DNA of 64,000 nt from Euclidia mi (Eukaryota > Arthropoda > Insecta > Lepidoptera > Erebidae): contig OX123182.2 in assembly GCA_944739405.2 (NCBI GenBank), forward strand, positions 54,935,183 through 54,999,182. The letters are read 5' to 3'. The translations under genes were made by a program, and so were the position numbers. Positions 1 to 11,116 of the stretch are shown here, one piece after another. Positions within the stretch are counted from its first letter, which is position 1; every line of letters starts with the position of its first letter. The notes below the pieces were generated by a model that saw only the letters and a program-made list of their open reading frames with translations, searched no databases and had not been told where the DNA came from.

Positions 1-80
1 CCCAATATCAAAATGAGGTTCAGGATTATATTAGGAAATATGATGAGATAGCTCAGGTAGGTAGGCAAAATCTTGAGTAT

Positions 81-852
81 GTGAAAGCTTTGAAAAACAC
101 CAATACTTGCCTAAATAGCATAAAATCAACCATACCCACTTGTGAGTCTCAGAATATTTTTGATATTGACAAATGTTATTATTTAGCAAATAATACAACA
201 GATAGGTCTTCCTTAGGAAGGAATGGCACAAATAAAGTTTATATGTTCTCTGATAGGTTAGGTTTAGGCTTAGGTAATTTAATAAATTGTGAATTGAAAC
301 AACACAATATTATTAATTATTGCTATCCAGAGTCTTCTTTTTCACATCTAATTGATAAATTAAATACAACAATATTTGATAGGGAGTCCACAATAATTAT
401 CTCATACGGTGATAGTCAAATGGTGACTAAAAAAGATATAATTAATTTAACAGAAGTTATGTTATCGCTTCACAGAACATATGATTGCTATTAGTATGAC
501 TTTGCCTTATGCTTATAGATTAAACGCTATGATGAATAGACATATTCATGAACATAACTTGATGTTATACAATTTGACATGGCAATATAAGGATTTTATT
601 TTATTTTTTGACATCAATAATTTTATTAATAATTTTACATTGACTAAAGATACTATGTATCTGCCACTATGTTATAAAAGACAAGTTGCTAAATTATTAG
701 CATATAATATACAAAATGACACAGGTACATGTAGGGTATCCAAGAATTTAGTTTCTGTAAATAGTTCCTATCCTTATAATTCTTCTATTGAGAATACTGA
801 CACAAGTTCTTTAAACTTAAGAACAGGACAAAGTGTAGACATATTGAACTGA
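81..852 (+). pseudogene. LINE ORF1 remnant, esterase-like (SGNH) domain
   Basis: Two overlapping frames (81-494 and 481-852) together look like the C-terminal half of a LINE ORF1 of the type with an SGNH-hydrolase-like fold. The first frame has a block resembling the nucleophile motif (SDRLGLGLG, the usual G-D-S weakened) and a later ISYGDS block. The second continues with an H-rich stretch (RHIHEHNLML). The frame change near 481-494 is a frameshift. An esterase-like ORF1 is known in CR1-type elements; assigning it here rests on short motifs. ORF1 probably starts before the window, because the reading continues up to base 1 without a clear start. Confidence 0.5.
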
Positions 853-854
853 CT

Positions 855-3677
855 GTAGCACATCAAAACAAACAAGGTCTATCTGGCAAGGATTTAGAAT
901 TAGGTTTATATTTAGAAAATCATAGTATTAAAGTTATGTGCATTACGGAACACTGGCTTAAAGAATACCAGATTAAATTCATAAATAACACACAATACAC
1001 AGTACACAGTGCCTTCTCTAGGAAACAAGCTATTCATGGTGGATCATTGATTATTGTTTCAAACAGTTTAACATCTAAAGAACGGAAAGACATAGCTAGC
1101 TTGTCTATAGAACGCACGGTGGAACTGTCATGCATTGAGCTTGAGCAGCATATTATTATATGTGTATATCGTCCTCCATTAAGTGACTTTAATTTGTTTG
1201 AATCTGTTATGGAAGATGCAATTAGAAAAATTAGGAGCAATAAGAAAGGGATTATAGTTTGTGGTGATTTTAATGTTAACATTCTTGAAAATTCAATAAT
1301 GACTTGTAGATTTTTAAACCTTTTTAGATCATTTAATTTGAAAAATTTATTTCTTGAACCAACTAGAATCACAGCAACATCTTTCACCTGTCTTGATAAC
1401 ATATTTAGTAATTGTATTGTTTCAGATAGAGTAGTTACTTCTGAATTAACTTCGGATCCCTGTGGTCAATTAGCTAGGTTTCCATATTACAATGATAGCA
1501 TCGTACAGAGAGTGTTGGTTAGGCCATTACCTAGGCATAAGTTTAATGAATTCCAGAATAAAGTATTGATTGGAATGAATACTATGAATCCTCACTTAAT
1601 AGAAATAGATTCGCCAAATAAGAATTTTAACAATTTATTTAATATAGTTAATAACACGTTTCAGAATACTTTTAAGACGAAGGAGAAAGTAATTAAGGAA
1701 TCTCGAGCTTTTACTGAGTGGGCTACTGCGGGTATTTACAAAAGCAGAGCAAAAATGTGTGAGTTGTATGGTATGAAAAAATACAATTCTGATTTAAATT
1801 TCACTGAGTATGTTAGGAATTATTCTAAAATATTTAAAAGAGTGTGCAATACAGCTAAAGCTATATTCGTTAGGAATAAAATTAAACAATCTTCGAATAA
1901 AGTTAAGGCAACCTGGCGAGCTATTAATGAAACAACAGGTAAGACAACATTAAGAAGTAATAGTTTTTGTCTTCTTGATAATGATAAATTAATTCATAAT
2001 GACGAAAAAGTCGCACACACATTTAATAACTTTTTTGCTAGCATACCACTTACTACTACTAGAGAATTAAAATCATCAGCTATAGTCGCAGAAGACCTAT
2101 TAGAGTCTAGTGTAGGAAAATGTGAAGTAATATTTAAATTTCATAGTATTAGTTCTACCGATATTATAAATACTTTTAAGTCTTTACAGTCTAAAAATAC
2201 AGGTGATCTCTGGGACATTTCTGTTAAGGTTTTGACAAGTATAATTGATGTAGTGGCTCCTTATTTAAGCAACTTATTCAATAAGTGTATTAAATCTGGC
2301 AGTTTTCCAGATCTTATGACACATAGTAGAATAATACCTCTGTTCAAATCCGGCAATAAGACTGATCCTAGTAATTATAGGCCAACATCGATACTACCTG
2401 CTTTTAGTAAGATTTTTGAAAAGATCATACTCAAGCAACTACTAAGACATTTTAATCAAAACAGCCTCCTTCATGGTGAGCAATATGGTTTTACCAAGGG
2501 TCTTTCGACAACAGATGCAGGAGTAGCGTTACTCAAACATATCTACAGTGGTTGGGAGAATTCCCAAAATGCTGTTGGTGTATTCTGCGACCTTTCGAAA
2601 GCATTCGATTGTGTCTGCCATGAGACGCTCTTATGCAAGCTTAGACATTACGGCGTCGAGCATTGGATGTCATTAAGTCGTACTTAAGTGACAGGATCCA
2701 ATGTGTTGAAATAAATGGCTCAAAATCCTGGCTTACCTGTTGATTTAGGAGTGCCACAGGGCAGCATCCTAGGGCCTTTCTTGTTTCTTGTTTACATAAA
2801 CGATTTACCTTTTTACTTGAGAAACATTTGTGACGTTGTACTGTTTGCTGACGATACTTCTTTGATATTTAAAGAAGATAGAAATAAGGAACACTTTAAC
2901 GAAATAAACAGTGCACTCATTCAAGTGACTAAATGGTTTAATGTAAACAATCTAGTACTGAACGCCAAAAAAACAAAATGTGTTAAGTTTGCTCTGCCTA
3001 ATGTCAGAAACCTTGGTCCTAACATAGTTTTAAATGACGATGTACTCGAAACAACTGAATCCACATTATTTCTAGGATTAACACTTGATTCGAAGTTACA
3101 ATGGGGTGCGCATGTAACATATCTCTCAGGGAAACTTAGTTCAGCTGCTTATGCCGTTAAGAAGGTTCGTAGGTTGACAGATGTCGATACGGCTAGATTG
3201 GTTTATTTTAGTTATTTTCATAGTGTTATGTCATATGGCATATTGTTATGGGGTAGAGCTGCTGATATCCAAAATATTTTTATATTGCAGAAACGAGCAG
3301 TTAGGGCCATTTACCAGTTAAAGACAAGAGTGTCACTCAAAGAAAAATTTAAGACTATTGGTATTCTTACTGTAGCGTCACAATATATTTATGCCAGTGT
3401 TATGCATGTAAGACTAAACATAAATTCTTATAAAATGAATAGTGACAGACACAATATCAATACTAGAAATAGACATAAATTATGTGTTCCGTATTTTCGT
3501 TTGCACAAAACGCATAGCTCTTTTATTGGGCTCAGTATTCGCATATACAATAAATTACCAACTTATATTTTAGACTTGCCATTAAGTTCGTTTCAGGCAG
3601 AAGTTAATAAGAATCTTATAAATAAGGCATATTACAGTTTGAAGGATTATTTTGATGACAGGAGCGCTTGGAAATAG
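855..3677 (+). pseudogene. LINE ORF2: apurinic-like endonuclease and reverse transcriptase, broken
   Basis: The endonuclease begins with an N-x-Q-G-L-like block near 865 and continues ITEHWL, GDFNVNI and FTCLDNIFSN. Its last catalytic motif, normally SDH, reads SDP (1452-1460), so the general-base histidine is lost. Reverse transcriptase motifs follow: YRPTSILPAFSKIFEKI, FCDLSKAFD, GVPQGSILGP and the catalytic FADD near 2843-2854. Between about 2660 and 2748 the homologous reading moves to the +1 frame and back, so two compensating indels leave two stops (2685-2687 and 2709-2711) in the main frame. A thumb/C-terminal region follows to the stop at 3677. The product would have copied element RNA at nicked target DNA. 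Confidence 0.85.
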
Positions 3678-4288
3678 TTGTTCGCTTTTGACTAGGTCAA
3701 TAATTAGTAGTTTTATTTTATAGTGTAGTTAATTACGATATTCTCATTTCATACTATATTTTGCATTCATGTTCCACACTTTCATTATAACTTTGCGGAT
3801 TTGTAAAATGTGGGTAACTCGTGGTCATGGGCTAACTAATAGGTTGTCGATTGCTTTGGTTTCATAATACCGTTACTTTCTGCTTCATTCACTTCTACCA
3901 TAGTTCTGACCATGTTCGCGAGTTGCCTACATTAAAAAGACGTAAGTGGATGCTCCTGTTTCACCATATTTACTTTGGGAGGCTTACCATATGAACATCA
4001 TTTACTGCTTGAGTATGATATCAATAGCTAGTAAAAATTTTACTAGTAGATGTCTACAATGTGAAACAGTTGCAGCTCCTTACAAAAATAAAATGTACCA
4101 CCATTATATTTGTTTGAAAAGAGTGGCCATGAGTTTTATTGCCCGTTCTTTCTCGTGGTTCTACCTATTGCATTGCGAACGTGGCAGTAAATGTAAATGT
4201 AGAATCATTAGGTAATTAACTTAAATTTTGACGTTCATAAGCGTCACTTTGTGGCCTAGATGAATAAATGATTTTGATTTTGATTTTA
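3678..4288 (+). other. 3' UTR of the LINE with TTTTGA-repeat end
   Basis: Non-coding. It ends with AATAAATGATTTTGATTTTGATTTT, where the short repeat replaces a poly-A tail. The 89-codon frame at 3946-4215 lies in this UTR and has no homologous features; I do not call it a gene. Related UTR sequence recurs at 40480-40612 and 55245-55925. Confidence 0.75.
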
Positions 4289-4306
4289 TGTATATATTGT
4301 TTTGGG

Positions 4307-4567
4307 TTCGATCCCTATCATCATCAGCCTTTAACAGTCCACGGCTGGACTAAGACTCTCCTTTGAAAGGAGGAATTGGCCTACCTACTATACCACGCTG
4401 GCCAAACGGGTTGGTATAGGGTTTGTATCAAGTTTTCCTTCTCTTACAGTGCTGTTCTCTGCATAGTATGCTCCCTCTGTCGGCTCTTACGACACCCATG
4501 GGATTATATGGGGTGGTGACAATCCGTATTCTTAATCCGTCACCACACGGATTAATTCGATCCCTAT
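4307..4567 (-). mobile_element. SINE-like element (family S1), copy 1, with 12-bp TSD
   Basis: The body 4319-4555 is the reverse complement of most of 5389-5618. It is bracketed by a direct repeat TTCGATCCCTAT at 4307-4318 and 4556-4567, as expected after target-primed reverse transcription. Read on the minus strand it ends in GCTGATGATGATG, a tail typical of elements mobilised by RTE-type LINEs. It contains CCATGGGTGTCGTAAGAG. No clear tRNA head is seen, so it may be a 5'-shortened copy. Confidence 0.8.
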
Positions 4568-4635
4568 ACGATCAAAATATTCATGTACTTAATGTGTAGA
4601 AACAGAAATAATTGATTGCAGACATTCATTTTTTT

Positions 4636-5060
4636 TAATAGCTTACGTTGTTCCACTCCTGGGCAAAGGCTTCCCCCAAATCTTTCCAGGTATGCTTGTC
4701 GCACGTAATCTCAAGCCAGCTCTTGTGGTAGGCGTCTAGGTCATTTCGTCACCTGTTTCGTGGCCGGCCTCGGCGACGTCGTCTATCCTCTGGTACCCAC
4801 AGTGTTGATACTCTTGCCCAACGAGCCTCGTAAATACGGCTGACGCTGCTCGCCCAGTTCCATTTGAGACTGACAGCCTTTCTTCCCACGTCTTTTATGC
4901 CTGTTCTAGAACGCAGCTCGGTGTTCCGTATCCTGTCTTTAAGTTTAAGTTCCAGGATGCAGCACTCTATGGCTCTTTGGCAGACCCCTAGGCGTGACCT
5001 GTGAAGCTGAGTAGGTGACCAGGTTTGAGAACCGTACGTTGGAATGGTCAGAATAAACAA
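4636..5060 (-). pseudogene. RTE-clade LINE, C-terminal end of ORF
   Basis: The minus-strand reading matches the C-terminal region of RTE reverse transcriptases: YGSQTW, a QRAIE block, KDRIRNTELRSRTGIKD, LKWNWA, RRGRPRNR, then WKDLGEAF before the stop at 4636-4638. One in-frame TGA (4749-4751) sits where the family has tryptophan (TGG), so this is a single-base nonsense change. The catalytic part is absent; the copy is 5'-truncated near 5060-5070. An A-run follows the stop on the minus strand. Confidence 0.85.
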
Positions 5061-5377
5061 TCATATCCATGAGTTTGCGCTTCTAATATATATATTTTTT
5101 TAATAGTAAAATTAGTATTGTCTACAAATCATAATATTTATACTTTATTGTGTACTTGACAAAATTTCGCCGGTTTATGAATACCTTTACAAGGGTGAGA
5201 GAATTGATCTATATTCACCTGTATAGTGTACGTCGCTTTCATTAATGTTCACTGTCTCCGGTGCATGAATGTCATACGTAATGAAATCTATTACAGTTAT
5301 ACAGTAAATTATTCAAGACCGCAAACTAATGTCAGTATATAACTTACATAAAAACATAACAAAACTATGCGCTAAAT
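5061..5377. other. AT-rich spacer, nothing recognised
   Basis: About 317 bp between the RTE fragment and SINE copy 2. No open frame with recognisable features and no repeat that I could match elsewhere in the window. Confidence 0.5.
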
Positions 5378-5629
5378 AATGGGAGATTGGGTGACGGATT
5401 AAGAATACGGAACCTCACCACCCCATATCATCCCATGGGTGTCGTAAGAGCCGACGGAAGGAGCATATTATGCAGAGAACAGCACTCTAAGAGAAGGAAA
5501 ACTTGATACAAACCCTACACCAACCCGTTTGGCCAGCGTGGTATAGTAGGTAGGCCAATTCCTCCTTTCAAAGGAGAGTCTTAGTCCAGCCGTGGACTGT
5601 TAAAGGCTGATGATGATGAATGGGAGATT
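5378..5629 (+). mobile_element. SINE-like element (family S1), copy 2, with 11-bp TSD
   Basis: The body 5389-5618 is flanked by the direct repeat AATGGGAGATT at 5378-5388 and 5619-5629. It runs GGTGACGGATTAAGAATACG to GGCTGATGATGATG. It is in inverted orientation to the copy at 4319-4555, about 830 bp away. Different TSDs show two independent insertions rather than one inverted duplication. Confidence 0.85.
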
Positions 5630-5990
5630 ATTCATAATCTGGCAACTTTACACGCACATAGAGGCTCGTGTCCGTACAGTGCAGTCGCCAAATGTCACGC
5701 ACACATACATAGCTGTCAACGTGCCTCACTTTGATGAATGCGCTCGATCTGCCTTTTGTTCTAATAATCTGAGCAAACGCTATACTAACGCGCGTGTGTA
5801 TCGATACAGACGCGCCGGTGCGGCGCGTTTGTATCGATACAAACGACAACAAACTGCTCTGTAGGATAAAAGCGCGCCGTCGACGCGAGTTTCTGAAACG
5901 CGCGTCGACGGCGCGTTTAAAAAACGTGGTTTGCACAGGCCCTAAAAACGAAAGAGCGCTCATTAATACCAGAATTAAATAAATCAAGTT
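5630..5990. other. GC-rich block with two strong hairpins
   Basis: Hairpin 1: 5798-5816 pairs with 5822-5840 (19-bp arms, one mismatch, 5-nt loop); each arm contains GTATCGATAC. Hairpin 2: 5873-5887 pairs with 5901-5915 (15-bp perfect arms, 13-nt loop that is itself partly palindromic). The frames across this block (84, 119 and 62 codons) come from its CG-rich composition and are not credible genes. Possibly the core of a MITE; I could not define terminal repeats. Confidence 0.55.
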
Positions 5991-6711
5991 GTTTAGTTTT
6001 CCTTCAACTTGACTAGTTTCATTTATTTATAGAATTAGTCATTTTTCTACTAATATTTAATGTTCATTTATATATATCTATTTCTACAATTGAAACATAA
6101 AAATGGCTTTATTTTTGGAATGGGTTAAGATATAAGAATGTTTGCTAGACCAAAAGATGCGGCATATTTTGGGGTTCACGAAAATGGTTAAAGGTCAATT
6201 TAGCCAAAATCTGAGTTATTTAGTTCTTCCATTATACCCACGATTTATTTAATATTTTTCAGAGCACATCACTTAACAGACTCAGATCAGAGGACTATCG
6301 CATGACGACACGAATCGAGCTACGCACTGACCTATAAAAAAAAGCCTTAATTACAAGATGCTGGCATTTCGTAGCAATCACCATAAGAATGTTAGATCAT
6401 CGAATACCAGCAGTAAAAACCTTAACATTTCTATTACCAATCATCAAAACTACGCAGTAATTCTAATTGAATTCTAGAACGTGTAGAAAATGTAATTTAT
6501 TGACAAGAGGTTAGATTGGAATAGAGTTTGGAATTTAATAAGGATTACATTGATTATATATCTAAAGGATTACGTTCGATTACGTGACTAGTTATATCGT
6601 GAATCTACATTGTACAGCAACTGGAAACACGGTCATAGAGCTGGCTAATAATATACATTTGCCAGACTACTGACTGCATTATATCACAGGCCATAGTAAA
6701 ACTTAAAATTG
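5991..6711. other. AT-rich non-coding stretch
   Basis: No recognisable gene or repeat. Confidence 0.5.
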
Positions 6712-7180
6712 GGCAAGTGCGAGTCGGACTCGTGCACGAAGGGTTCCGTACCATCATCTATAAAAGGAAATCACGTTTCTTGTATGTATACTTAAATATC
6801 TTTTAAGTTTTTACCTGTTTATTACGATTGCTTATAAATTGCGTTTGTTGTATGGCCCCCCTTTAACATTTACTTTTTTATTTAATAATTTATTTTGAAA
6901 GGTAATATACAACTACATATTCTCTGAAAATTTTAAGCGTCTACCTGTTACCGTTAGTAATATTGAGCAAAAAATACAAAAAAAAACATGTTTATTGTAT
7001 GGGGCCCCCCTTAATTTATTTATTTTTAGTATTTGTTGTTATAGGGGCAACGGAAATACATAATTTGTGAAAATGTCAGCCTTCTAGCTATTACGGTTTA
7101 TGAGATACAGCCTGGTGACAGACAGACAGCGGAGGCTTAGTAATAGGGTCCCGTTTTACTTTTTAGGTATGGAACTCTAA
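6712..7180 (+). mobile_element. Non-autonomous element, AAGTGCGAGTCGG family, copy 1
   Basis: Starts GGGCAAGTGCGAGTCGGACTC, in which GCGAGTC and GACTCG form a small hairpin, followed by GAAGGGTTCCGTACC. It ends with GACAGACAGACAGCGG and a degraded GGTATGGAACTCTAA. Better-kept copies at 40684 and 47777 end TACGGAACCCTAAAAA, which is inverse to the GGGTTCCGTA near the start. I recognise the type as common in Lepidoptera but cannot assign a superfamily. Confidence 0.7.
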
Positions 7181-7372
7181 ACAGGAGATACGGAATCATT
7201 AAACAATATCAAACATATTCGTAAAAAGTTGACTGTGTATCAAATACTTTTGTTGTGGGTCAGATATTTGTGCCAACGTGTTTATTGAAGATAAAACTTA
7301 TATTTTAACATTAGAAGTTTTATCTACAAGTAACCATACATTAAGAAAACAAAGCTAATGTAGGTAATTGTG

Positions 7373-7600
7373 ATGACCCAGTGGCGTAGCGGCAGTGTAA
7401 ACGACTGCCACGCCGAAGATCGTGGGTTTCCCACTCAAGTCAACCATTTGTGTGCGTGAACATGGATGTTTGTCTTGGTCTGAGTATTTGTATGTAGATA
7501 TGAATGTATTTCCAAAAATAAAGTATTGTCTAGTAACCATAGTACTCTGCTTAGTTTGAGAATAGATGGTGTTGTGTGTAACTAAAAATTGCAAAAAGTG
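7373..7600 (+). mobile_element. tRNA-headed SINE (family S6)
   Basis: The head GTGGCGTAGCGGCAGTG followed by GATCGTGGGTTT...CCCACTCAAG resembles a tRNA A box and B box, with the B box shortened by a few bases. The body contains ACCATAGTACTCTGCTTAGTTTG, a block I associate with lepidopteran SINEs. No clear TSD. Confidence 0.6.
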
Positions 7601-8223
7601 CATTTTATTTGATTTTTAAATCGAACACCGTACTCCATCAACTTTTAAAAGTAAATTCTTTGCCACCTCATTTTAAATCGTCTCTTTTGAAACAGTAAAT
7701 GCATTATAACACACAACAGGCGTGTTTCCTTCGCCGAGAGCCGCGCTGTTCCAACATTGACTGGCACTGAAAAGCAACCTCTGAACGTGCGCTGTCAAGT
7801 GCAGCGTGTGTCTCGCGCTCTTAGGTGAAAAGGTGCGCTTTACCAGATAGTATAACAATGAATGTCTATTACTTTTCTTCTGTGGAGCGAGACTAAATAA
7901 TATTCTATTTTATATACATTCGCTACATCGCTTTGTTAGATGTATTTATTAATATCAATTTTGATTCCAGAGCTGCTGCAATGTTTGTAAATTAAGGGAC
8001 CGCCTCATCGATCTTAATACTGCGCCCAGTGCTGTGGGTTATATCAACATACGGGCTGGTACTTTGCGTGCATCACAAATTGTTGCTCTGTATCCGATTC
8101 CTACTTTTGTCTGTTGATTGAATGATTTTTAAAACAACACTGCAATACCAGCTATTTTAAAATATAACCTCAAGTTTCCAGATTTAAAGCCAAAGTAGAT
8201 AAAATTGTTTTTCCGAATACTCA
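7601..8223. other. Non-coding stretch
   Basis: A 61-codon minus frame (7673-7858) shows no domain. Nothing else recognised. Confidence 0.45.
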
Positions 8224-8370
8224 GTAGCAGCCAGGAGTCTGGTGATGTGCCCGGTAACGGCAATAGGCTCGCCCCCTATAAAGTAGGACCTAAAAATTCA
8301 TGGCGAAATGTGGGTGTAATATTTACACCTCTGCCTACCCCTTCGGGGATACAGGCGTGAGACTATAAAA
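8224..8370 (+). mobile_element. SINE tail fragment (family S5)
   Basis: Carries GTGCCCGGTAACGGCAATAGG, AAATTCATGGCGAAATGTGGG, GTAATATTTACACCTCTGCC and an A-rich end. The same body occurs in reverse complement at 12922-13151, where a tRNA-like head is present, and its last 65 bp recur at 50140-50205. This copy is 5'-truncated. Confidence 0.75.
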
Positions 8371-9300
8371 AAAAGATAAAATGTCATGAAAACGTCTAGT
8401 AATTTCTGCTAAGGTACTTGCTGTACCAACACATCATAAGAGTTTTGTACTTGCAAGACTAGAGTGAGCTAGCCATTTAATGACACCTAACTCCCTTAAT
8501 ATAACCAACATTTGCATAGGATACACAATGTTTACATTCCCAACATTTGAAAAATACCCTGGTTAGGTAAAATATTGTGATAAAAACTTTTATGAAAATC
8601 AATTCATCCATGTTATACATATATATCGATGGTTATTTTCATAAGCAAATGGCACGCAATAATTGCTGGGGCGCAACAAACAAAAGACTTTTTGGTTTAC
8701 TGTCAAATAAACATCGTTTCACTACAACAACTTTTAAGGTACAATATATGTATTTTATTCATGTAGCAGCGCCCAGTGTTAAATAAATTCTCTCGCATCC
8801 TCTAAACATGTACTGGGATCACGTAGCACGCCGTCCAATGAAAGGTATAATCCAATCAATTATTACGTTCGTGCTCCAATTCTGCACTGAAATGCAAAGA
8901 GAAAAGATTTAATCACAAAAAAGTTTTGTCTGTTTTGGCGCACTCGACGCCATTTGTTTTTTTTTTCGCCTTTTTCCGCCGACTCCCTTTTTGTTATGGC
9001 CATGTCGTAGACGTCGCCTATTTGTTCAGCCTCATAACAGATTATTTATAATCTGGAATTGCTAGCCCGCCCACTTAAATGGATTAACCTCGGATAATAG
9101 GACTAATGATAACAATTTGTAAAGTATGAGACCGTAAACTACCTACAAAGGGGACATAACAATAACGGTAGCCAATTCGGACTTATATTGAGTAATCAAA
9201 TCCCGGAAAGCTTACAAAAGAAAAGTAAAAGAATAGCTATAAAATTAGAAACAAAAAAAAACTCCTTTTAATACAAGTCTGTGGAGCAGAATTTATTAAA
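8371..9300. other. Non-coding stretch
   Basis: No supported gene. A 69-codon plus frame at 8577-8786 shows no domain. A T-rich run at 8957-8968 is followed by a CGCCTTTTTCCGCCG stretch. Nothing classified. Confidence 0.45.
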
Positions 9301-9510
9301 AAACTAGAGGACGCCCGCAGCTACGCCTGCATTTTTTTTAATATACCCGTTTTGGCCGATCCCGTGGGAATTTTGGGAAATCCCTTCTTAGTGCACCCCT
9401 ACGGTCCCCAAGGAACATACATGCCAAATTTCAGCTTCCTGCGCCCAATAGTTTCGGCTGTAGCGTGTCTGTCAGTCAGTCAGTAACGCAAGGATTTTAT
9501 ATATTAAGAT
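9301..9510 (+). mobile_element. LINE 3'-end-like fragment
   Basis: Contains GAGGACGCCCGCAGCTACG, GATCCCGTGGGAATTTT, ATGCCAAATTTCAGCTTCC and GTCTGTCAGTCAGTCAGTAAC. I recognise this order of blocks as a widespread lepidopteran repeat, probably a LINE 3' region. It has no coding part. Confidence 0.55.
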
Positions 9511-10480
9511 TACTTGGCCAATGTCAAAGTTTAGACAGCATAATCTAAAAGGTTAAATGATAGTGCACACGAATGCTCTTTTAATCTGAAAAACGAGTTT
9601 AATATTAATTGGCGGGTAAAGTTCGCGCGTTTGTTACATAAATATGTTTACGTGGAGATCGTCGCGGGTGTCGTTAAGGCCGTTGTCACCTCGCCGCCGC
9701 GCTCCCGCCTGACTCCCGTAACTGTGATGTTGCACTTTACTGCAACACTGTCATACATACACAACTATATCATACCACCGCACTTTTATTTACAGAAAGA
9801 AAATGTACACTGCGCAAATTACAAAAAAATGCTTAGTAATTTAATAAAGAAATATGTTTTCTGTGAAACATTTTGTTCCCCTCTTTGCTATAGGTGTCTT
9901 AATTTGGTCCAAAGTAATTCTTTAGTTAGCCGATAAATAACAACAAATGACACACGTAACGTGGATCAAAAAAACAGGCATGGAAGATATCTTAAGGTGG
10001 AGGCAAAACAAAAATATTTGCAAACCTAATTACAGAGTGGAAATGAGGGTTATATTCTGAAAGTTCCCGGAAAATGCGGAACGTGACGGAGACTGCACGC
10101 AACAAAAGGAGTTTTCAAGGAAATGAGCTATCTTTCGCCAGCCAGTGGGCTAATTCAACGGCTCGCTGTGGCAACTTTTACTTTTTTTGGTATATTAGGC
10201 TCTTCGTCATGATATCCCGAACGAGTACGCGAACCAGAAACTTTTTCTGAACATTTCTTATTAGTTATGTGCGCAAAAGTTCTTTGGGCGTTTACAGTAA
10301 GTAGCTTGATTTTTGTTTGTGCTTTCTTTGAAAAAAAACACAAGATATAACAGAAGCTATATCTGTACAGATGATGAACTAACAAATGGTTTCTGTACGG
10401 TTGTCAGATAGTGTGATTTCTCAGGAAGGTTTAGGTTTGTATAATTCACGTGGACGGAGTATAACAGTTACTATGGACGC
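9511..10480. other. Non-coding stretch
   Basis: A 101-codon plus frame (9631-9936) has a CGCCGCCGCGCTCC stretch but no domain, and the DNA around it is ordinary AT-rich sequence. Not called a gene. Confidence 0.4.
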
Positions 10481-10484
10481 AGTG

Positions 10485-10600
10485 GACTATGGCAGGCTGA
10501 TGATGATGAAATATTGCGAATAATAATATTTGCGAAGAGAAGGAAAACTCGACATCAAACCCTATATTCCTCCTCGTGGCCAGCGTGGTACTGTAGGTTC
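10485..10600 (+). mobile_element. Degenerate S1 SINE pieces
   Basis: GTGGACTATGGCAGGCTGATGATGATG near 10485-10510 is a SINE/RTE-type tail. Shortly after, AGAGAAGGAAAACTCGACATC and GGCCAGCGTGGTACTGTAGG match the S1 body seen at 5495-5555. The two pieces are abutted out of order, so at least two degenerate copies are present. Confidence 0.6.
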
Positions 10601-11116
10601 AATCTTGCCGCTTTCATTCACCGAAAGACAACCGTAATTGTTCAATTGCAGCTACTGAACGTCGAACTTCGAGAGGGTGAAACTACTATAGCTGAGCCAG
10701 ACCATTTATGCTATAACAAGAGTGACGTTCATGACCTCAGTTGGAAGACGTTCTCTGCTGGACAGGTCTCTCGCAAGGCTCTCCTCATCAACCGATCTTG
10801 AGCCACCTATCCGCGGTAAGCACTGCCATTATGGTCGTTGGTCATATAGGTAAGTGACGCTACCACTCCATAAAGATAATTCATACTTCTTACTAAGAAA
10901 CTTTTAATCTGGATTCTTAACATAACGCTGTGTTATTTTATTTGATGCTTTTACAAGACTTAAAGTTGTATCAATACGAAGAAGATCTAAGTTATCTAGC
11001 AGTTATCGGCATTTTTAAACTCAATAGATAAGAGCGTGCATCTTTTTATATAACGTTGAGTAAAGACGGCTGCTTAACTTTATTTGACGGAGTACAGCGA
11101 AGTTTGATATAGATAC
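10601..11116. other. Non-coding stretch
   Basis: No recognisable gene. It may include the decayed 3' end of the reverse-transcriptase fragment that follows on the minus strand. Confidence 0.4.

Larger units (their letters stand above)
1..4288 (+). mobile_element. Non-LTR retrotransposon (CR1/Jockey-like group), 5' end outside window
   Basis: The parts run in LINE order: ORF1 remnant (81-852), endonuclease plus reverse transcriptase (about 855-3677), a 610-bp 3' UTR, and an end in TTTTGA hexamer repeats at 4270-4287. The ORFs carry frameshifts and stops, so this copy is dead. Two 5'-truncated relatives of the same 3' end lie at 40480-40612 and 55245-55925. Both share the block reading TTTTATTGCCCGTTCTTTCTC and the final AATAAATGA/AATAAAGGA plus repeat. 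Clade is not resolved by eye. Confidence 0.85.

Noticed and set aside
5610..5987. Three overlapping frames of 62-119 codons
   Set aside because: All arise from hairpin-rich CG sequence, overlap on both strands and lack domains.
9631..9936. 101-codon frame
   Set aside because: No domain and no repeat or homology support; likely chance.
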